From Hydrogenophaga sp. (GTDB taxonomy: Bacteria; Pseudomonadota; Gammaproteobacteria; Burkholderiales; Burkholderiaceae_C): DNA of 64,000 nt. The notes below the pieces were generated by a model. It saw nothing but the letters and a program-made list of their open reading frames with translations, ran no database searches and was not told the DNA's origin. This document shows, piece after piece, positions 10,992-20,867 of the stretch. The DNA is taken from the NCBI RefSeq assembly GCF_025699295.1, contig NZ_JAILWB010000001.1:271543-335542 (forward strand), read 5' to 3'. A program made the position numbers and the translations under genes. How positions within the stretch are numbered: position 1 is the stretch's first letter; the number at the start of each line of letters is the position of its first letter.

Positions 10992-11753
10992 TCAGGACAT
11001 GAACATGCCGCCATTGACGTGCAATTCCTGCCCCGTGACATAGGCGGCCTGGGGGCTGGCGAGATAGGCCACCGCATGCGCGATGTCGGCCGGCTTGCCC
11101 AGGTGACCCAGTGGAATCTGTCCCAGCAGCGCTTTCTGCTGCTCTTCCGGCAAGGCAGCCGTCATGTCGGTTTCGATGAAGCCCGGAGCCACGCAGTTGA
11201 CAGTGATGCTGCGACTGCCCAACTCGCGCGCCAGCGCGCGCGTCATGCCAGCCACTCCGGCCTTGGCGGCCGCGTAGTTGGCCTGCCCGGCGTTGCCCGA
11301 AGCACCCACCACACTGGTTATGCTGATGATGCGGCCATAGCGCTGCTTCATCATGGGGCGGATCACCGCCCGGCTCATGCGAAACACGGCTTTCAGGTTG
11401 GTGTCGAGCACCGCATCCCAGTCGTCGTCCTTCAGGCGCATGGCCAGCATGTCCCGCGTGATGCCGGCATTGTTCACCAGCACCTGCAGGCCGCCGTGGG
11501 TTTTCACGATCTCGTCGATCAGCGCCTCGGCCGCCAGCGCATCGTTCACATCGAGTTTCGCGCCCCGGCAACCGCTGCCAGCCCCTGGCGCCGTGGCGAG
11601 CGTCGCACCGATCCGGGCGGCCCCTTCGTCGCTGGTGGCGGTCCCGATCACGGTCAGACCACGGGTCGCCAGCTCCGAAGCGATGGCGGCGCCAATACCC
11701 CGCGAAGCGCCGGTGACCAAGGCCACCTGGCCAGCAAACTTGATTTCAGACAT
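10992..11753 (-). CDS. fabG: 3-oxoacyl-ACP reductase
   Basis: NADPH-dependent short-chain reductase of fatty acid elongation. The ATG at 11753 (MSEIKFAGQVALV) gives 253 residues. Visible motifs are the cofactor loop TGASRGIG, NNAG in VLVNNAGITRDML, the catalytic Ser in ISITSVVGASG, and YxxxK in NYAAAKAG. It lies 17 bases after fabD in the fabH-fabD-fabG-acpP-fabF order. Confidence 0.96.
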   Translation of the reverse strand: MSEIKFAGQVALVTGASRGIGAAIASELATRGLTVIGTATSDEGAARIGATLATAPGAGSGCRGAKLDVNDALAAEALIDEIVKTHGGLQVLVNNAGITRDMLAMRLKDDDWDAVLDTNLKAVFRMSRAVIRPMMKQRYGRIISITSVVGASGNAGQANYAAAKAGVAGMTRALARELGSRSITVNCVAPGFIETDMTAALPEEQQKALLGQIPLGHLGKPADIAHAVAYLASPQAAYVTGQELHVNGGMFMS

Positions 11754-11770
11754 GGGGGCTTCTCCAAGCG

Positions 11771-12721
11771 TCAGGCCAGCAGGGCCCGGACTTCCGCGAG
11801 TGTGGCGGGGTCGAAAAGGGCCGCGCCGGTGAGGGATGGATCGACCCGCTTGACCATTGCGGTCAGTACCTTGCGCGGACCGCACTCAACCACGGTATCG
11901 ATGCCGCGCACCTTGATCGCCCCCACGCACTCCACCCAGCGCACCGGCCCGAAGGCCTGACGGTACAGCGCGTCACGGATTCGATCGGGGTCGGACTCCA
12001 CCGCGACATCGATGTTGTTGATCACCGGGATCAGCGGCAGCGCAAAGGGCGTCTCGGCGAGTCGTTCCTTGAGCTTCTCCGCAGCCGGCTTCATCAGACT
12101 CGAATGGAACGGCGCAGACACCGGCAACGGCAAAGTGCGTTTCGCGCCGCCTGCCTTGAGCACTTCGCAGGCCTTGTCGACGGCGGCCCTGCTGCCCGCG
12201 ATCACCGTCTGCACCGGGTCATTGAAGTTCACGGCTTCCACCACTTCAGCGCTACCGGGTCCGAAGCTCGCCTGGGCTTCGCGGCAGCCGGCTTCCACGG
12301 CGTCGGCACCAAGACCCAGCACGGCAGCCATTGCGCCCGCACCCGAGGGCACTGCGTCCTGCATGGCCTGCGCCCGGAATCGCACCAACGGCACCGCTTG
12401 TGCCAGCGTCAGCGCACCGGCAGCCACCAGTGCGGAGTACTCACCCAGCGAATGCCCGGCCACCACCGAAGGCTGTGCGCCTCCTTCCGCGCACCAGACC
12501 CGCAATGCGGCGATGCCCGCGACCAGCATCACCGGCTGGGTATTGACGGTCATGGCCAGCACGTCGGCCGGGCCTTCATGGATCAGCCTGCCCAGGTCTT
12601 CGCCCATGGCATCCGAGGATTCCTTCAGCGTCTCCCGCACGGCCGGATGGTCGCCCCAGGCATCGAGCATGCCCACCGCCTGAGAACCCTGGCCCGGGAA
12701 CACAAAAGCAAATTTCTTCAT
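11771..12721 (-). CDS. fabD: Malonyl-CoA:ACP transacylase
   Basis: Loads malonyl groups onto ACP. The protein has 316 residues from MKKFAFVFPGQGSQ. The active-site serine is in VVAGHSLGEYSALVAAGAL, and the histidine lies in PLPVSAPFHSSLMKPA. A TTG four codons upstream could also serve as a start, and neither site has an obvious ribosome-binding sequence. It lies between fabH and fabG. Confidence 0.96.
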   Translation of the reverse strand: MKKFAFVFPGQGSQAVGMLDAWGDHPAVRETLKESSDAMGEDLGRLIHEGPADVLAMTVNTQPVMLVAGIAALRVWCAEGGAQPSVVAGHSLGEYSALVAAGALTLAQAVPLVRFRAQAMQDAVPSGAGAMAAVLGLGADAVEAGCREAQASFGPGSAEVVEAVNFNDPVQTVIAGSRAAVDKACEVLKAGGAKRTLPLPVSAPFHSSLMKPAAEKLKERLAETPFALPLIPVINNIDVAVESDPDRIRDALYRQAFGPVRWVECVGAIKVRGIDTVVECGPRKVLTAMVKRVDPSLTGAALFDPATLAEVRALLA

Positions 12722-12762
12722 GAGATATTTCAATGCAGAGAGGAGAGCGAAACCGCTGTCCG

Positions 12763-13740
12763 TCAGAAATCAAGCAGCGCCGAACCCCAGGTGAATCCAC
12801 CGCCCACGCCCTCCAGCATCAGCGTATCGCCCGGCTTCACCATGCCGCCCCGCACCGCGTGGTCCAGCGCCAGCGGGATCGAAGCGGCCGACGTGTTGCC
12901 ATGCTGATCCACAGTGACCACCAGCTTGTCCAGTGGAAGTTTGAGCTTGCGCGCCGTGCTGTGCATGATGCGGATGTTGGCCTGGTGAGGGATCAGCCAG
13001 TCGATGTCCTCGGTGCTCCTGCCCGCCTTGGCCAGCACGGTGCGCGCCGTTTCCTCGAGCACGCCCACCGCCAGCTTGAACACCGCCTGACCATCCATCT
13101 TGAGCAAGGGGTCGCCCAGGATCCGGCCACCCGACACATGGCCCGGCACACACAGGATGCCCGTGTGCTTGCCATCGGCATGAATGTCCGTGGCCAGGAT
13201 GCCGGGGACGTCCGAGGCTTCCAGCACCACCGCGCCAGCGCCATCGCCGAACAGCACACAGGTCGTGCGGTCGTTGAAGTCGAGCAGGCGGCTGAATATC
13301 TCGGTCCCCACCACCAGCGCCTTGCGCGCGCTGCCCGAACGGATGAGCGCGTCCGCCACGGTCAGCGCATAGATGAAGCCACTGCACACGGCCTGTACGT
13401 CGAACGCCGGGCATCCCGCGATCCCCAGCTTGTGCTGCAGGATGGACGCGGTGGAAGGAAACACCATGTCGGGCGTGGAGGTGGCGACGATGATCAGATC
13501 AATCTCACCTTTGGCGACACCGGCGGCGTCCATCGCCTGAAGACAGGCCTCGGCGGCCAGATCGCTGGCGTACACGCCATCAGCCACGAAGTGGCGCGCC
13601 CGGATACCGGTGCGCTCCACGATCCAGTCATCGCTGGTCTCCACACCACGAGGGGCCAGCATGGTCACCATGTCGGCGTTGGTCAGTCGCTGGGGAGGCA
13701 GGCTGCTGCCGGTGCCAGTGATGCGGGCGTAGCGTGTCAT
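12763..13740 (-). CDS. fabH: 3-oxoacyl-ACP synthase III
   Basis: Starts fatty acid synthesis by condensing acetyl-CoA with malonyl-ACP (KAS III). In the 325-residue protein the catalytic cysteine is in [13 protein letters not shown], the histidine in [12 protein letters not shown], and the asparagine in [15 protein letters not shown]. It lies 19 bases after plsX, the conserved plsX-fabH arrangement. Confidence 0.97.
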   Translation of the reverse strand: MTRYARITGTGSSLPPQRLTNADMVTMLAPRGVETSDDWIVERTGIRARHFVADGVYASDLAAEACLQAMDAAGVAKGEIDLIIVATSTPDMVFPSTASILQHKLGIAGCPAFDVQAVCSGFIYALTVADALIRSGSARKALVVGTEIFSRLLDFNDRTTCVLFGDGAGAVVLEASDVPGILATDIHADGKHTGILCVPGHVSGGRILGDPLLKMDGQAVFKLAVGVLEETARTVLAKAGRSTEDIDWLIPHQANIRIMHSTARKLKLPLDKLVVTVDQHGNTSAASIPLALDHAVRGGMVKPGDTLMLEGVGGGFTWGSALLDF

Positions 13741-13759
13741 GCGGGACGACTCGGAATAT

Positions 13760-14821
13760 TCAAATGGTCGGGATGCTCTTCAATTCGCTCGGCACGGACT
13801 CCGGCGAAATCAGTGGCCGGGCGTGGGCGATGCGTTCCCGCACGTTGTCCAGCAACTGATTGTGGGCCGCATCATAAGCCCGACCAAGTGCCTGCTCGAA
13901 CGCAAAGGCGTCGGCCGATCCGTGGCTCTTGAACACCAGCCCCTGCAGGCCGAGCAGCGCAGCACCGTTGTAGCGCCGGTGATCAACCCGGTCTTTGAAC
14001 GACTTTAGAACCGGATAAGCGACGATTGCACTCATTTTCCGCAAAAGGCTCCGGGAAAACTCCTCGCGGATGAAGCCGCTGATCATCGACGCCAGCCCCT
14101 CGCTGGCCTTGAGCGCCACATTGCCCACGAAACCGTCGCAGACCACGATATCGGTGGTTCCCCTGAAGATGTCGTTGCCCTCGATGTTGCCGATGAAGTT
14201 CAGATCGCCGGTGTTGGCGGCATTTCGGAGCAGAACGCCAGCCTGTTTGATGACTTCACTGCCCTTGATGACCTCTTCGCCCACGTTCAACAAGCCAACG
14301 CTGGGCTCCTTGCGCCCTGTGGAGGCCGCCACAAGCGCCGAACCCATGACGGCAAACTGCAGCAGGTGTTCGGCCGTGCAGTCGACGTTGGCGCCCAGGT
14401 CGAGCACGGTGGTGGCACCACCCCGAGCGTTGGGCAACTGGGTGGCGATGGCCGGGCGGTCGATGCCGTCCAGGGTCTTGAGGACGTAGCGGGCAATCGC
14501 CATCAGGGCACCTGTGTTGCCCGCCGACACCGCAGCCTGGGCCTCGCCCGCCTTGACCTGGTTGATGGCCACGCGCATCGAGGAATCCTTCTTGCGGCGC
14601 AACGCCACCTCCACCGGGTCGTCCATGGTGACGATCTCGCTGGCGGACACCACGCTGCAGCGCACGTTGTTGAGCACGTGGGGCCAAGCCTTGAGTTCCG
14701 CAGGCTTGCCCACAAGCAGCAAATGCGCCTGCGGGTGACTGGAGAGGAAGGCAGCACAAGCGGGCATGGTCACCGCCGGCCCGACATCGCCTCCCATGCA
14801 ATCCACAGCGATGGTGATCAT
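13760..14821 (-). CDS. plsX: Phosphate acyltransferase PlsX
   Basis: Makes acyl-phosphate from acyl-ACP for phospholipid synthesis. It has 353 residues from [21 protein letters not shown]. Family motifs include [20 protein letters not shown] and [23 protein letters not shown]. An upstream 13-codon extension in the same frame was rejected because the family starts at MxxxAVDAMGGD. It follows rpmF across a 138-base gap that contains a terminator. Confidence 0.96.
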   Translation of the reverse strand: MITIAVDCMGGDVGPAVTMPACAAFLSSHPQAHLLLVGKPAELKAWPHVLNNVRCSVVSASEIVTMDDPVEVALRRKKDSSMRVAINQVKAGEAQAAVSAGNTGALMAIARYVLKTLDGIDRPAIATQLPNARGGATTVLDLGANVDCTAEHLLQFAVMGSALVAASTGRKEPSVGLLNVGEEVIKGSEVIKQAGVLLRNAANTGDLNFIGNIEGNDIFRGTTDIVVCDGFVGNVALKASEGLASMISGFIREEFSRSLLRKMSAIVAYPVLKSFKDRVDHRRYNGAALLGLQGLVFKSHGSADAFAFEQALGRAYDAAHNQLLDNVRERIAHARPLISPESVPSELKSIPTI

Positions 14822-14864
14822 GGCAACAACATCCCGGATCGGGCGCTCAACGCACCCCAAGAAT

Positions 14865-14895
14865 GAAAAAAGCCCGCATGCTGCATGCGGGCCAG
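14865..14895 (-). terminator. Intrinsic terminator between rpmF and plsX
   Basis: On the minus strand the stem GCCCGCATGC/GCATGCGGGC with a very short loop is followed by six T (14867-14872). It lies 65 bases past the rpmF stop and 44 before the plsX start. It may lower read-through from the ribosomal protein gene into the fatty acid operon. Confidence 0.8.
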
Positions 14896-14959
14896 TGTCT
14901 CAAAGGCCAACCGGGAACCCCGTTCGCGACACCGCGGCGAGGCCCGTGGCAACCCGCCA

Positions 14960-15142
14960 TCAGGCTTCGGACTTGTTTTTCAGTACCTGGCGGCCCCGGT
15001 AAAAACCGTTCGGGCTGATGTGGTGGCGCAGGTGGGTCTCGCCGGTCGTCGGTTCGACGGCGATGCCGGGCACGTTCAGCGCGTTGTGCGAACGGTGCAT
15101 TCCACGCTTGGAAGGGGATTTTTTGTTTTGCTGAACAGCCAT
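14960..15142 (-). CDS. rpmF: 50S ribosomal protein L32
   Basis: 60-residue basic protein starting [20 protein letters not shown], the family signature. The C-terminal half, [18 protein letters not shown], matches betaproteobacterial L32. No zinc-binding cysteines are present, so it is the cysteine-free form. It lies downstream of yceD and upstream of a terminator. Confidence 0.98.
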   Translation of the reverse strand: MAVQQNKKSPSKRGMHRSHNALNVPGIAVEPTTGETHLRHHISPNGFYRGRQVLKNKSEA

Positions 15143-15334
15143 GATGGGCTCCTGAAATCGGTAGGGTCAAACGGAATGGCACAAACGGAGCACTGTGGCC
15201 GCCCCGCTCAACCGGTCGTGCGCCTGACCAGAGCCGGTCAACAGACCGTGCAAATGGGTGCCAGCGCAAAGCCAAGCATTATAGCCCGAAGGCAGGCATC
15301 CCATGAAACGCGGCTTTTTCAGGATCCCCTGGCT

Positions 15335-15898
15335 TCACTTTTTCATCCGGGCCAGCTCGGCAAACGGGTTCTTCGGCGTCGAGATGGCATCGTCCGCCTC
15401 CTCACCGATGTCGCCCACCTGCATCCGGACCGGCATCGGGCAGACTTCGTGCATGGGCACAAGCGGCAGGGCCATCAGCAGTTCATCTTCCAGCACATCC
15501 AGCAGGTTGGGACGGGGCTCGAGGGCCAGCAGGTCTTCTTCACAGTCATCGTCCTGCGCCTCGGCAGCCGCCTCGTCGGTCACGAAGCGGAACCAGCGAT
15601 CCACCACCAGGGGCAACTCCACAGGCCCAAGGCAACGCTGGCAGGTCAGGGACATGCGCACATCCGCCTGCAGGTGCAGCCAGACCGCCGACTCGTCGCC
15701 GCCAGCCCCCGGCCGCAACTCCCCCCGAGCGAGCCAGCGGACCGGCTCCGATGCGGCCGATGCGCCCGGCGCGCGCTCAGCATGCAGGCGCGCGAACGTC
15801 GAGAGCGGCTCCTCGGCTCGCAGACTCGCCCCGGCCTGGGCAAATGCTCGCATGTCCAGGCGCCGGGGATTCCAGGCGATCTTGGGGGCGTTTTTCAT
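15335..15898 (-). CDS. yceD: YceD/DUF177 family protein
   Basis: 187-residue protein starting MKNAPKIAWNPRRLDMRAFA. It holds the family region MSLTCQRCLGPVELPLVVDRW with the CxxC pair near the middle, then the acidic stretch EDLLALEPRPNLLDVLEDELLMALPLVPMH. The family is involved in 23S rRNA accumulation and almost always sits before rpmF, as here (192 bases upstream). A maf gene starts divergently 36 bases away. Confidence 0.93.
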   Translation of the reverse strand: MKNAPKIAWNPRRLDMRAFAQAGASLRAEEPLSTFARLHAERAPGASAASEPVRWLARGELRPGAGGDESAVWLHLQADVRMSLTCQRCLGPVELPLVVDRWFRFVTDEAAAEAQDDDCEEDLLALEPRPNLLDVLEDELLMALPLVPMHEVCPMPVRMQVGDIGEEADDAISTPKNPFAELARMKK

Positions 15899-15934
15899 CC
15901 AGGGAGTGTAAAAGAATGCGGGGAGAATACCGGG

Positions 15935-16549
15935 ATGACACCTGCCCCCGACACGTCTTCGCCCGCATCGTCGCGCGCCCTCATCCTTGGTTCCACATCG
16001 CGCTACCGACATGCACTGTTGTCGCGTCTAGGGGTGCCGTTCGAAGCCGTGGCGCCCAACGTGGATGAAACGCCGGGGCCGGGCGAAAAGCCGGCCGATC
16101 TTGCGCTGCGCCTGGCGCTCGCCAAAGCCCGTGACGTCGCGCGAGTCCACCCTCAAGCGGTGGTGATCGGCAGCGATCAGGTCGCCGACCTGCACGGAGA
16201 ACCGCTGGGCAAGCCCGGCACCCACGAACGCGCCGTGGCCCAACTGCGGCGCATGCGGGGCCAGACCGTGGTGTTTCAAACCGCGCTCGCGGTGGTCTGC
16301 CTGGCCACCGGGTTCGAGCGCAGCGACATCGCCGCAGTGCGCGTGGTGTTTCGCGACCTGAGCGACGACGAAATCGAACACTATCTGCACGCCGAGCAAC
16401 CGTATGACTGCGCCGGCAGCGCCAAGAGCGAGGGGCTGGGCATCGCTTTGCTGGAGCGCATCGACAACGACGACCCGACCGCGCTGGTGGGATTGCCTCT
16501 GATCCGCACCTGTCACATGATCCGCGCTGCGGGAGTGAAGATACTGTGA
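15935..16549 (+). CDS. yceF: Maf/YceF family nucleotide pyrophosphatase
   Basis: Hydrolyses non-canonical nucleotides; the YceF subgroup acts on m7GTP. The 204-residue protein has the N-terminal motif LGSTSRYRHALLSRLG, DETPGPGEKP, the catalytic Asp region VIGSDQVADLHGEPLGKP, and CAGSAKSEGLGIAL. Its place next to yceD and rpmF supports the YceF subgroup. The start is an ATG at 15935; its stop overlaps the next start codon (GTGA). Confidence 0.92.
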   Translation: MTPAPDTSSPASSRALILGSTSRYRHALLSRLGVPFEAVAPNVDETPGPGEKPADLALRLALAKARDVARVHPQAVVIGSDQVADLHGEPLGKPGTHERAVAQLRRMRGQTVVFQTALAVVCLATGFERSDIAAVRVVFRDLSDDEIEHYLHAEQPYDCAGSAKSEGLGIALLERIDNDDPTALVGLPLIRTCHMIRAAGVKIL

Positions 16550-17346
16550 GCGCCCACTCCGAAAAGCACGGTGCCCTTTATGTGGTTCCCACACCGCTGG
16601 ACTTCGGCATGGATCTGGAGACGCCGGCCTCGCCCGGGCAATGGCTGCCAGCCGAAACGCTTGCCACCGCCTGCCGCCTCACGCACTGGATCACGGAGAA
16701 CGCCAAAAGCACGCGCGCCTTTCTCAAACGGGTGAATGGCATCGCACCACTGGCCGTGCCGCTTCAGGAGCAGCACATCACCGAGTTGCCGCGCGCGGCG
16801 CACAAGAAGGGCGACCACGCCCCCGAGACCGCCGGCGACGCCATCGCACGCGCACTGCTGGCACCCGCCCTGCTCGGCCACGACGTGGGCCTGGTGAGCG
16901 AGGCCGGCATGCCCGCCATCGCCGACCCGGGCAGCTCCATCGTGCGGGCCGCCCATGCCCTGGGCCTGCAGGTGATCCCCCTCACGGGCCCGGTCTCGCT
17001 GATGCTGGCGCTGTCCGCGAGCGGGCTCAATGGGCAGAACTTCGCCTTCGTCGGCTACGTGCCGCAGGAACCCGGCGAGCGGGCCCGTCGCCTGCGTGAA
17101 CTGGAGGATCTGGCGCTCAAAACCGGGCAGACGCAGATGTTCATAGAAACCCCCTACCGCAACACCAGCTTGCTCCAGGCCCTGTTGCAGACGCTGCATC
17201 CCCACACCCGGCTGGCGGTGTGCGGCGCGCTCACGCTGCCGCAGCAGGCCAGCCGCAGCGCACTGGTGAGCGAATGGAAGCGGGATCAGCGCCTCAAGGA
17301 ACGCCTGCCGCTGGACGCACCGTGCGTGTTCCTGCTCGGCAGGTGA
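16546..17346 (+). CDS. RsmI-like SAM-dependent methyltransferase
   Basis: Tetrapyrrole-methylase-fold protein of 266 residues starting from a GTG that overlaps the yceF stop. Motifs resemble RsmI (16S rRNA C1402 2'-O-methyltransferase): GALYVVPTPL at the start, VGLVSEAGMPAIADPGSSIV, and PLTGPVSLMLALSASGLNGQNFAFVGYVP. It differs from standard RsmI by a longer segment between these motifs and by EAG in place of DAG, so it may be the common RsmI paralogue rather than RsmI itself. Confidence 0.85.
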   Translation: MSAHSEKHGALYVVPTPLDFGMDLETPASPGQWLPAETLATACRLTHWITENAKSTRAFLKRVNGIAPLAVPLQEQHITELPRAAHKKGDHAPETAGDAIARALLAPALLGHDVGLVSEAGMPAIADPGSSIVRAAHALGLQVIPLTGPVSLMLALSASGLNGQNFAFVGYVPQEPGERARRLRELEDLALKTGQTQMFIETPYRNTSLLQALLQTLHPHTRLAVCGALTLPQQASRSALVSEWKRDQRLKERLPLDAPCVFLLGR

Positions 17347-17361
17347 TCTCTGCCGGACGCA

Positions 17362-18249
17362 TCAAAGCCCGAGGCGCTTGAGGTGGGCGCGCACCGAGCC
17401 ACTGAGCTCGGCGTTGGCCAGGGCGAGGTCAATCGTGGCCTCCAGAAAACCTTCCTTGCTGCCGCAGTCGTAGCGTTGGCCCGCGTAGCGGTACGACTGC
17501 ACCTTTTCCTTGCCGATGAGCGCGGCGATGCCATCGGTGAGCTGGATTTCTCCGCCGGCACCCCGCGGCTGGCGGCGGATGCTTTCGAACACGGCAGGCG
17601 TGAGCACATAGCGTCCCGCCACCGCGAGGGTGGACGGTGCCACGTCAGGCGCCGGCTTCTCCACCATGGCGAACACTTCGGCCAGCGCCTGCGACGCGCC
17701 ATGCACGTCGACGACACCATAGCGGCGCGTTTCCGCGCGGGGCACATCCTGCACCGCGAGCACGGTACCAGGGCTCGATTCATAGGCCTGGACCATCTGC
17801 TGCAGCACGGTGGGACCCCCCTTCGCCTGGTTCTTGCCCATCATCAGGTCGTCGGCCAACAGCACTGCGAACGGCTCGTTTCCGACCAGACGCTCGGCGC
17901 AGAGCACCGCATGCCCCAGGCCCAGAGCCCGCGGCTGGCGCACGTAAACGCAATCCATGTCGTCGGGCTTGATGGAATGCACCAGCTCCAGCAGCGCGCT
18001 CTTGCCAGCGGCTTCGAGCTCCATCTCCAGTTCGTAGGCCGTGTCGAAGTGGTCTTCGATCGCGCGCTTGTGGCGGCCGGTTACAAAGATCATTTCGCGA
18101 ATACCCGCCGCGTAGGCCTCCTCAACCGCGTACTGGATCAGCGGTTTGTCCACCACGGGCAGCATTTCCTTGGGAATGGCCTTGGTAGCGGGCAGAAAGC
18201 GGGTGCCCAGGCCACCCACAGGGAACACGGCTTTTCGAATCGTCGTCAT
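17362..18249 (-). CDS. galU: UTP-glucose-1-phosphate uridylyltransferase
   Basis: Makes UDP-glucose for polysaccharide and envelope synthesis. The 295-residue protein has the nucleotidyltransferase motif [36 protein letters not shown] and the later [11 protein letters not shown] and MVEKP boxes. It is transcribed away from manC, with a 135-base divergent gap, and convergently to the RsmI-like gene. Confidence 0.96.
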   Translation of the reverse strand: MTTIRKAVFPVGGLGTRFLPATKAIPKEMLPVVDKPLIQYAVEEAYAAGIREMIFVTGRHKRAIEDHFDTAYELEMELEAAGKSALLELVHSIKPDDMDCVYVRQPRALGLGHAVLCAERLVGNEPFAVLLADDLMMGKNQAKGGPTVLQQMVQAYESSPGTVLAVQDVPRAETRRYGVVDVHGASQALAEVFAMVEKPAPDVAPSTLAVAGRYVLTPAVFESIRRQPRGAGGEIQLTDGIAALIGKEKVQSYRYAGQRYDCGSKEGFLEATIDLALANAELSGSVRAHLKRLGL

Positions 18250-18384
18250 GTGTGCACTATCTCCCGGACAGCGAAGGTGAAACAGCCCCCATGATAGCCA
18301 TCACGCTGCCTGCACACCGAGCCGCTACACTGGTTCGCGTTACCCGCGCAGCCGGCGCGGCGAGCCTTCACCGTCACACTGCAT

Positions 18385-19824
18385 ATGAGCATCACCCCCG
18401 TCATTCTTTGCGGCGGCTCCGGCACCCGCCTGTGGCCACTGAGCCGTCAGAGTTTCCCGAAGCAGTTCGTTCCCCTGGTGGGCGACAAGAGCCTGCTGCA
18501 ACTGACCCTGGCCCGACTGGCCTGGTGCGACAACCCGGTGATCTGCGTGGCGTCAGAGGACCACCGCTTTCTGGTGGCTGATGCCATCGAGGCGGAAAAG
18601 ATCTCCGGCCAGGTGCTGCTGGAACCCGCCGCGCGCAATACCGCAGCGGCCATGGCGCTGGCAGCCTTGCTGGCCCGGTCGGCCGACGATGCCGACCCGC
18701 TGCTGCTGTTCTGCCCGTCCGACCACCACATCCCCGATGCCGCAGCGTTCGCCCGCACCGTGCAGCAGGGCGTGCCAGCCGCCGAGGCCGGCGCCATCGT
18801 CACTTTCGGCGTGGTGCCCAGCTTCCCCAGCAGCGCCTATGGCTACATCCAGCAAGGCGATGACCGCGCCGACGGCAGCCGCACGGTGGCCCGCTTCATC
18901 GAGAAACCCGCGCCCGACGCCGCGCAAGCCTTGCTGTTGCAGGGCAACGTGCTGTGGAACGCCGGCATCTTCCTCACCCGTGCCAGCACCTTGATCGCTG
19001 CGCTCGCCCGGCACGCCCCCGACATCCTGCAAGCCTGCGAGACGGCCATGGCCCAGCCCCGGCAAGACACCGTGGGGCAGATCCGTTTCGTACGCCCAGA
19101 AGCCGATCCCTTTCTCGCATGTCGTCCCCAAAGCATCGACTACGCCGTGATGGAGCCGCACGATGACGTGGCCGTGGTCCCATTCCAGGGCCAGTGGAGC
19201 GACGTGGGCAGCTGGAACGCGGTAGCCGAACTGAGCCCCGCCGACGGCGACGGCAACCGCGTCACCGGGCAGGGGCATGTGCTGAACGCGCGCAACACCT
19301 TCATCCACGCGCCCGGTCGCGCCGTGGTGGCGCTGGGCACGCAGGACCTGCTGATCATCGACACGCCCGACGCCTTGCTGGTAGCCCAGCGCGACCACGC
19401 CGAACAGGTCAAGGACGTAGTAGCTCTGCTATCGCAACGCAAGATCCCGCAGGCGGCCATGCACCGCCGCGTGGCCCGTCCCTGGGGCTGGTACGACAGC
19501 GTCGACGTGGGTGAACGTTTCCAGGTCAAGCGCATCGGCGTGAAGCCCGGCGCATCGCTCAGCCTGCAGAAGCACCACCACCGCGCCGAGCACTGGATCA
19601 TCGTCAAAGGCACAGCCGAGATCACCCGCGGCAAGGAGGTCTACCTGCTGTCGGAGAACCAGTCGACCTACATTCCCATTGGCGAGGTGCATCGGCTGCA
19701 CAACCCGGGCAAGATGGCGCTGGAGATGATCGAGGTGCAGTCGGGCAGCTACCTGGGCGAAGACGACATTGTGCGGCTGGAGGACGTCTACGGTCGTCAC
19801 TCCGACGCCACCGACAAGAAGTGA
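18385..19824 (+). CDS. manC: Mannose-1-phosphate guanylyltransferase / mannose-6-phosphate isomerase
   Basis: Bifunctional enzyme for GDP-mannose supply. The N-terminal half has ILCGGSGTRLWPLSR and the FIEKP motif. The C-terminal cupin (from about residue 355) has PWGWYDSVDVGERFQVKRI, PGASLSLQKHHHRAEHWI and PIGEVHRLHNPG, which hold the metal-binding His residues. The length of 479 is normal for the ManC/CpsB type. It is followed closely by galE. Confidence 0.95.
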   Translation: MSITPVILCGGSGTRLWPLSRQSFPKQFVPLVGDKSLLQLTLARLAWCDNPVICVASEDHRFLVADAIEAEKISGQVLLEPAARNTAAAMALAALLARSADDADPLLLFCPSDHHIPDAAAFARTVQQGVPAAEAGAIVTFGVVPSFPSSAYGYIQQGDDRADGSRTVARFIEKPAPDAAQALLLQGNVLWNAGIFLTRASTLIAALARHAPDILQACETAMAQPRQDTVGQIRFVRPEADPFLACRPQSIDYAVMEPHDDVAVVPFQGQWSDVGSWNAVAELSPADGDGNRVTGQGHVLNARNTFIHAPGRAVVALGTQDLLIIDTPDALLVAQRDHAEQVKDVVALLSQRKIPQAAMHRRVARPWGWYDSVDVGERFQVKRIGVKPGASLSLQKHHHRAEHWIIVKGTAEITRGKEVYLLSENQSTYIPIGEVHRLHNPGKMALEMIEVQSGSYLGEDDIVRLEDVYGRHSDATDKK

Positions 19825-19835
19825 CGGTGACATCC

Positions 19836-20867
19836 ATGAAGATCCTGCTCACCGGCGGCGCGGGCTACATCGGCAGCCACACGGCCATCGGTCTGATCGA
19901 GGCTGGCTTCGAGCCCGTGGTGCTGGACAACTTCGCCAACAGCCACCCGGTGGTGCTGGATCGCCTGGCACACATCACCGGCCACACTCTGCCGTTGGAG
20001 CGGGGCGACGTGCTGGATACACCCTGGCTGGAAGACGTATTGCGCCGCCACCGCCCGGTCGGGGTGGTGCATTTCGCTGGCGACAAGGCCGTCGGCGAAA
20101 GCGTGGCGCAGCCACTGAAGTACTTCCACAACAACATCGGCGGCGCGGTCAGCCTGCTGCGTGCGATGGAAACCGTGCATGCGGAAGACGCCTACGCCGC
20201 ACCCACACTGGTGTTCTCGAGCAGCGCCACGGTGTACGGCGACCCGGCCTCCGTGCCGATCACCGAGGACTTTCCTCGCAGCCACACCAACCCCTACGGC
20301 CACAGCAAGCTGGTCATCGAGGACATGCTCAGCGCCTTGTGCCTGGCCCGCCCGGCCTGGCGCGTGGGCACGTTGCGCTACTTCAACCCGGTGGGCGCGC
20401 ACCCGAGCGGCCTGATTGGTGAGGACCCGGCCGGCATTCCCAACAACCTCATGCCCTACGTGGCCCAGGTGGCGGTGGGCCAGCGCGAGCACCTCAACGT
20501 GTACGGCAACGACTACCCCACGCCCGACGGCACCGGCGTGCGCGACTACATTCATGTGCAGGATCTGGCCGCCGGCCATGTGGCTGCGCTCAAGGCGCTG
20601 CTGGGACGGGGCGAGCGATTCACGGTGAACCTGGGCACGGGCCGCGGCTACAGCGTGCTCGACGTGGTGCGCGCGTTCGAGAAGGCCAGTGGCCGCCCCG
20701 TGCCCTACAGGATCGCGCCGCGTCGTGCGGGCGACGTGGCCCAGTGCTGGGCCGACCCGGCGCGTGCCCGGCAATTGCTGGGCTGGCAGGCGCGGCACAC
20801 GCTGGACGAAATGTGCGCTGACGCCTGGCGCTGGCAGAGCGGCAACCCGTCGGGCTACCGCAGCTGA
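19836..20867 (+). CDS. galE: UDP-glucose 4-epimerase
   Basis: NAD-dependent epimerase of 343 residues. The Rossmann motif is TGGAGYIGSH, the catalytic Ser sits in FSSSATVYG, and YxxxK is NPYGHSKLV. The ATG at 19836 was preferred to the GTG at 19821, which overlaps the manC stop, because family members start MKILLTGGAGYIG. Its 3' end overlaps that of the convergent sppA gene by 13 bases. Confidence 0.96.
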   Translation: MKILLTGGAGYIGSHTAIGLIEAGFEPVVLDNFANSHPVVLDRLAHITGHTLPLERGDVLDTPWLEDVLRRHRPVGVVHFAGDKAVGESVAQPLKYFHNNIGGAVSLLRAMETVHAEDAYAAPTLVFSSSATVYGDPASVPITEDFPRSHTNPYGHSKLVIEDMLSALCLARPAWRVGTLRYFNPVGAHPSGLIGEDPAGIPNNLMPYVAQVAVGQREHLNVYGNDYPTPDGTGVRDYIHVQDLAAGHVAALKALLGRGERFTVNLGTGRGYSVLDVVRAFEKASGRPVPYRIAPRRAGDVAQCWADPARARQLLGWQARHTLDEMCADAWRWQSGNPSGYRS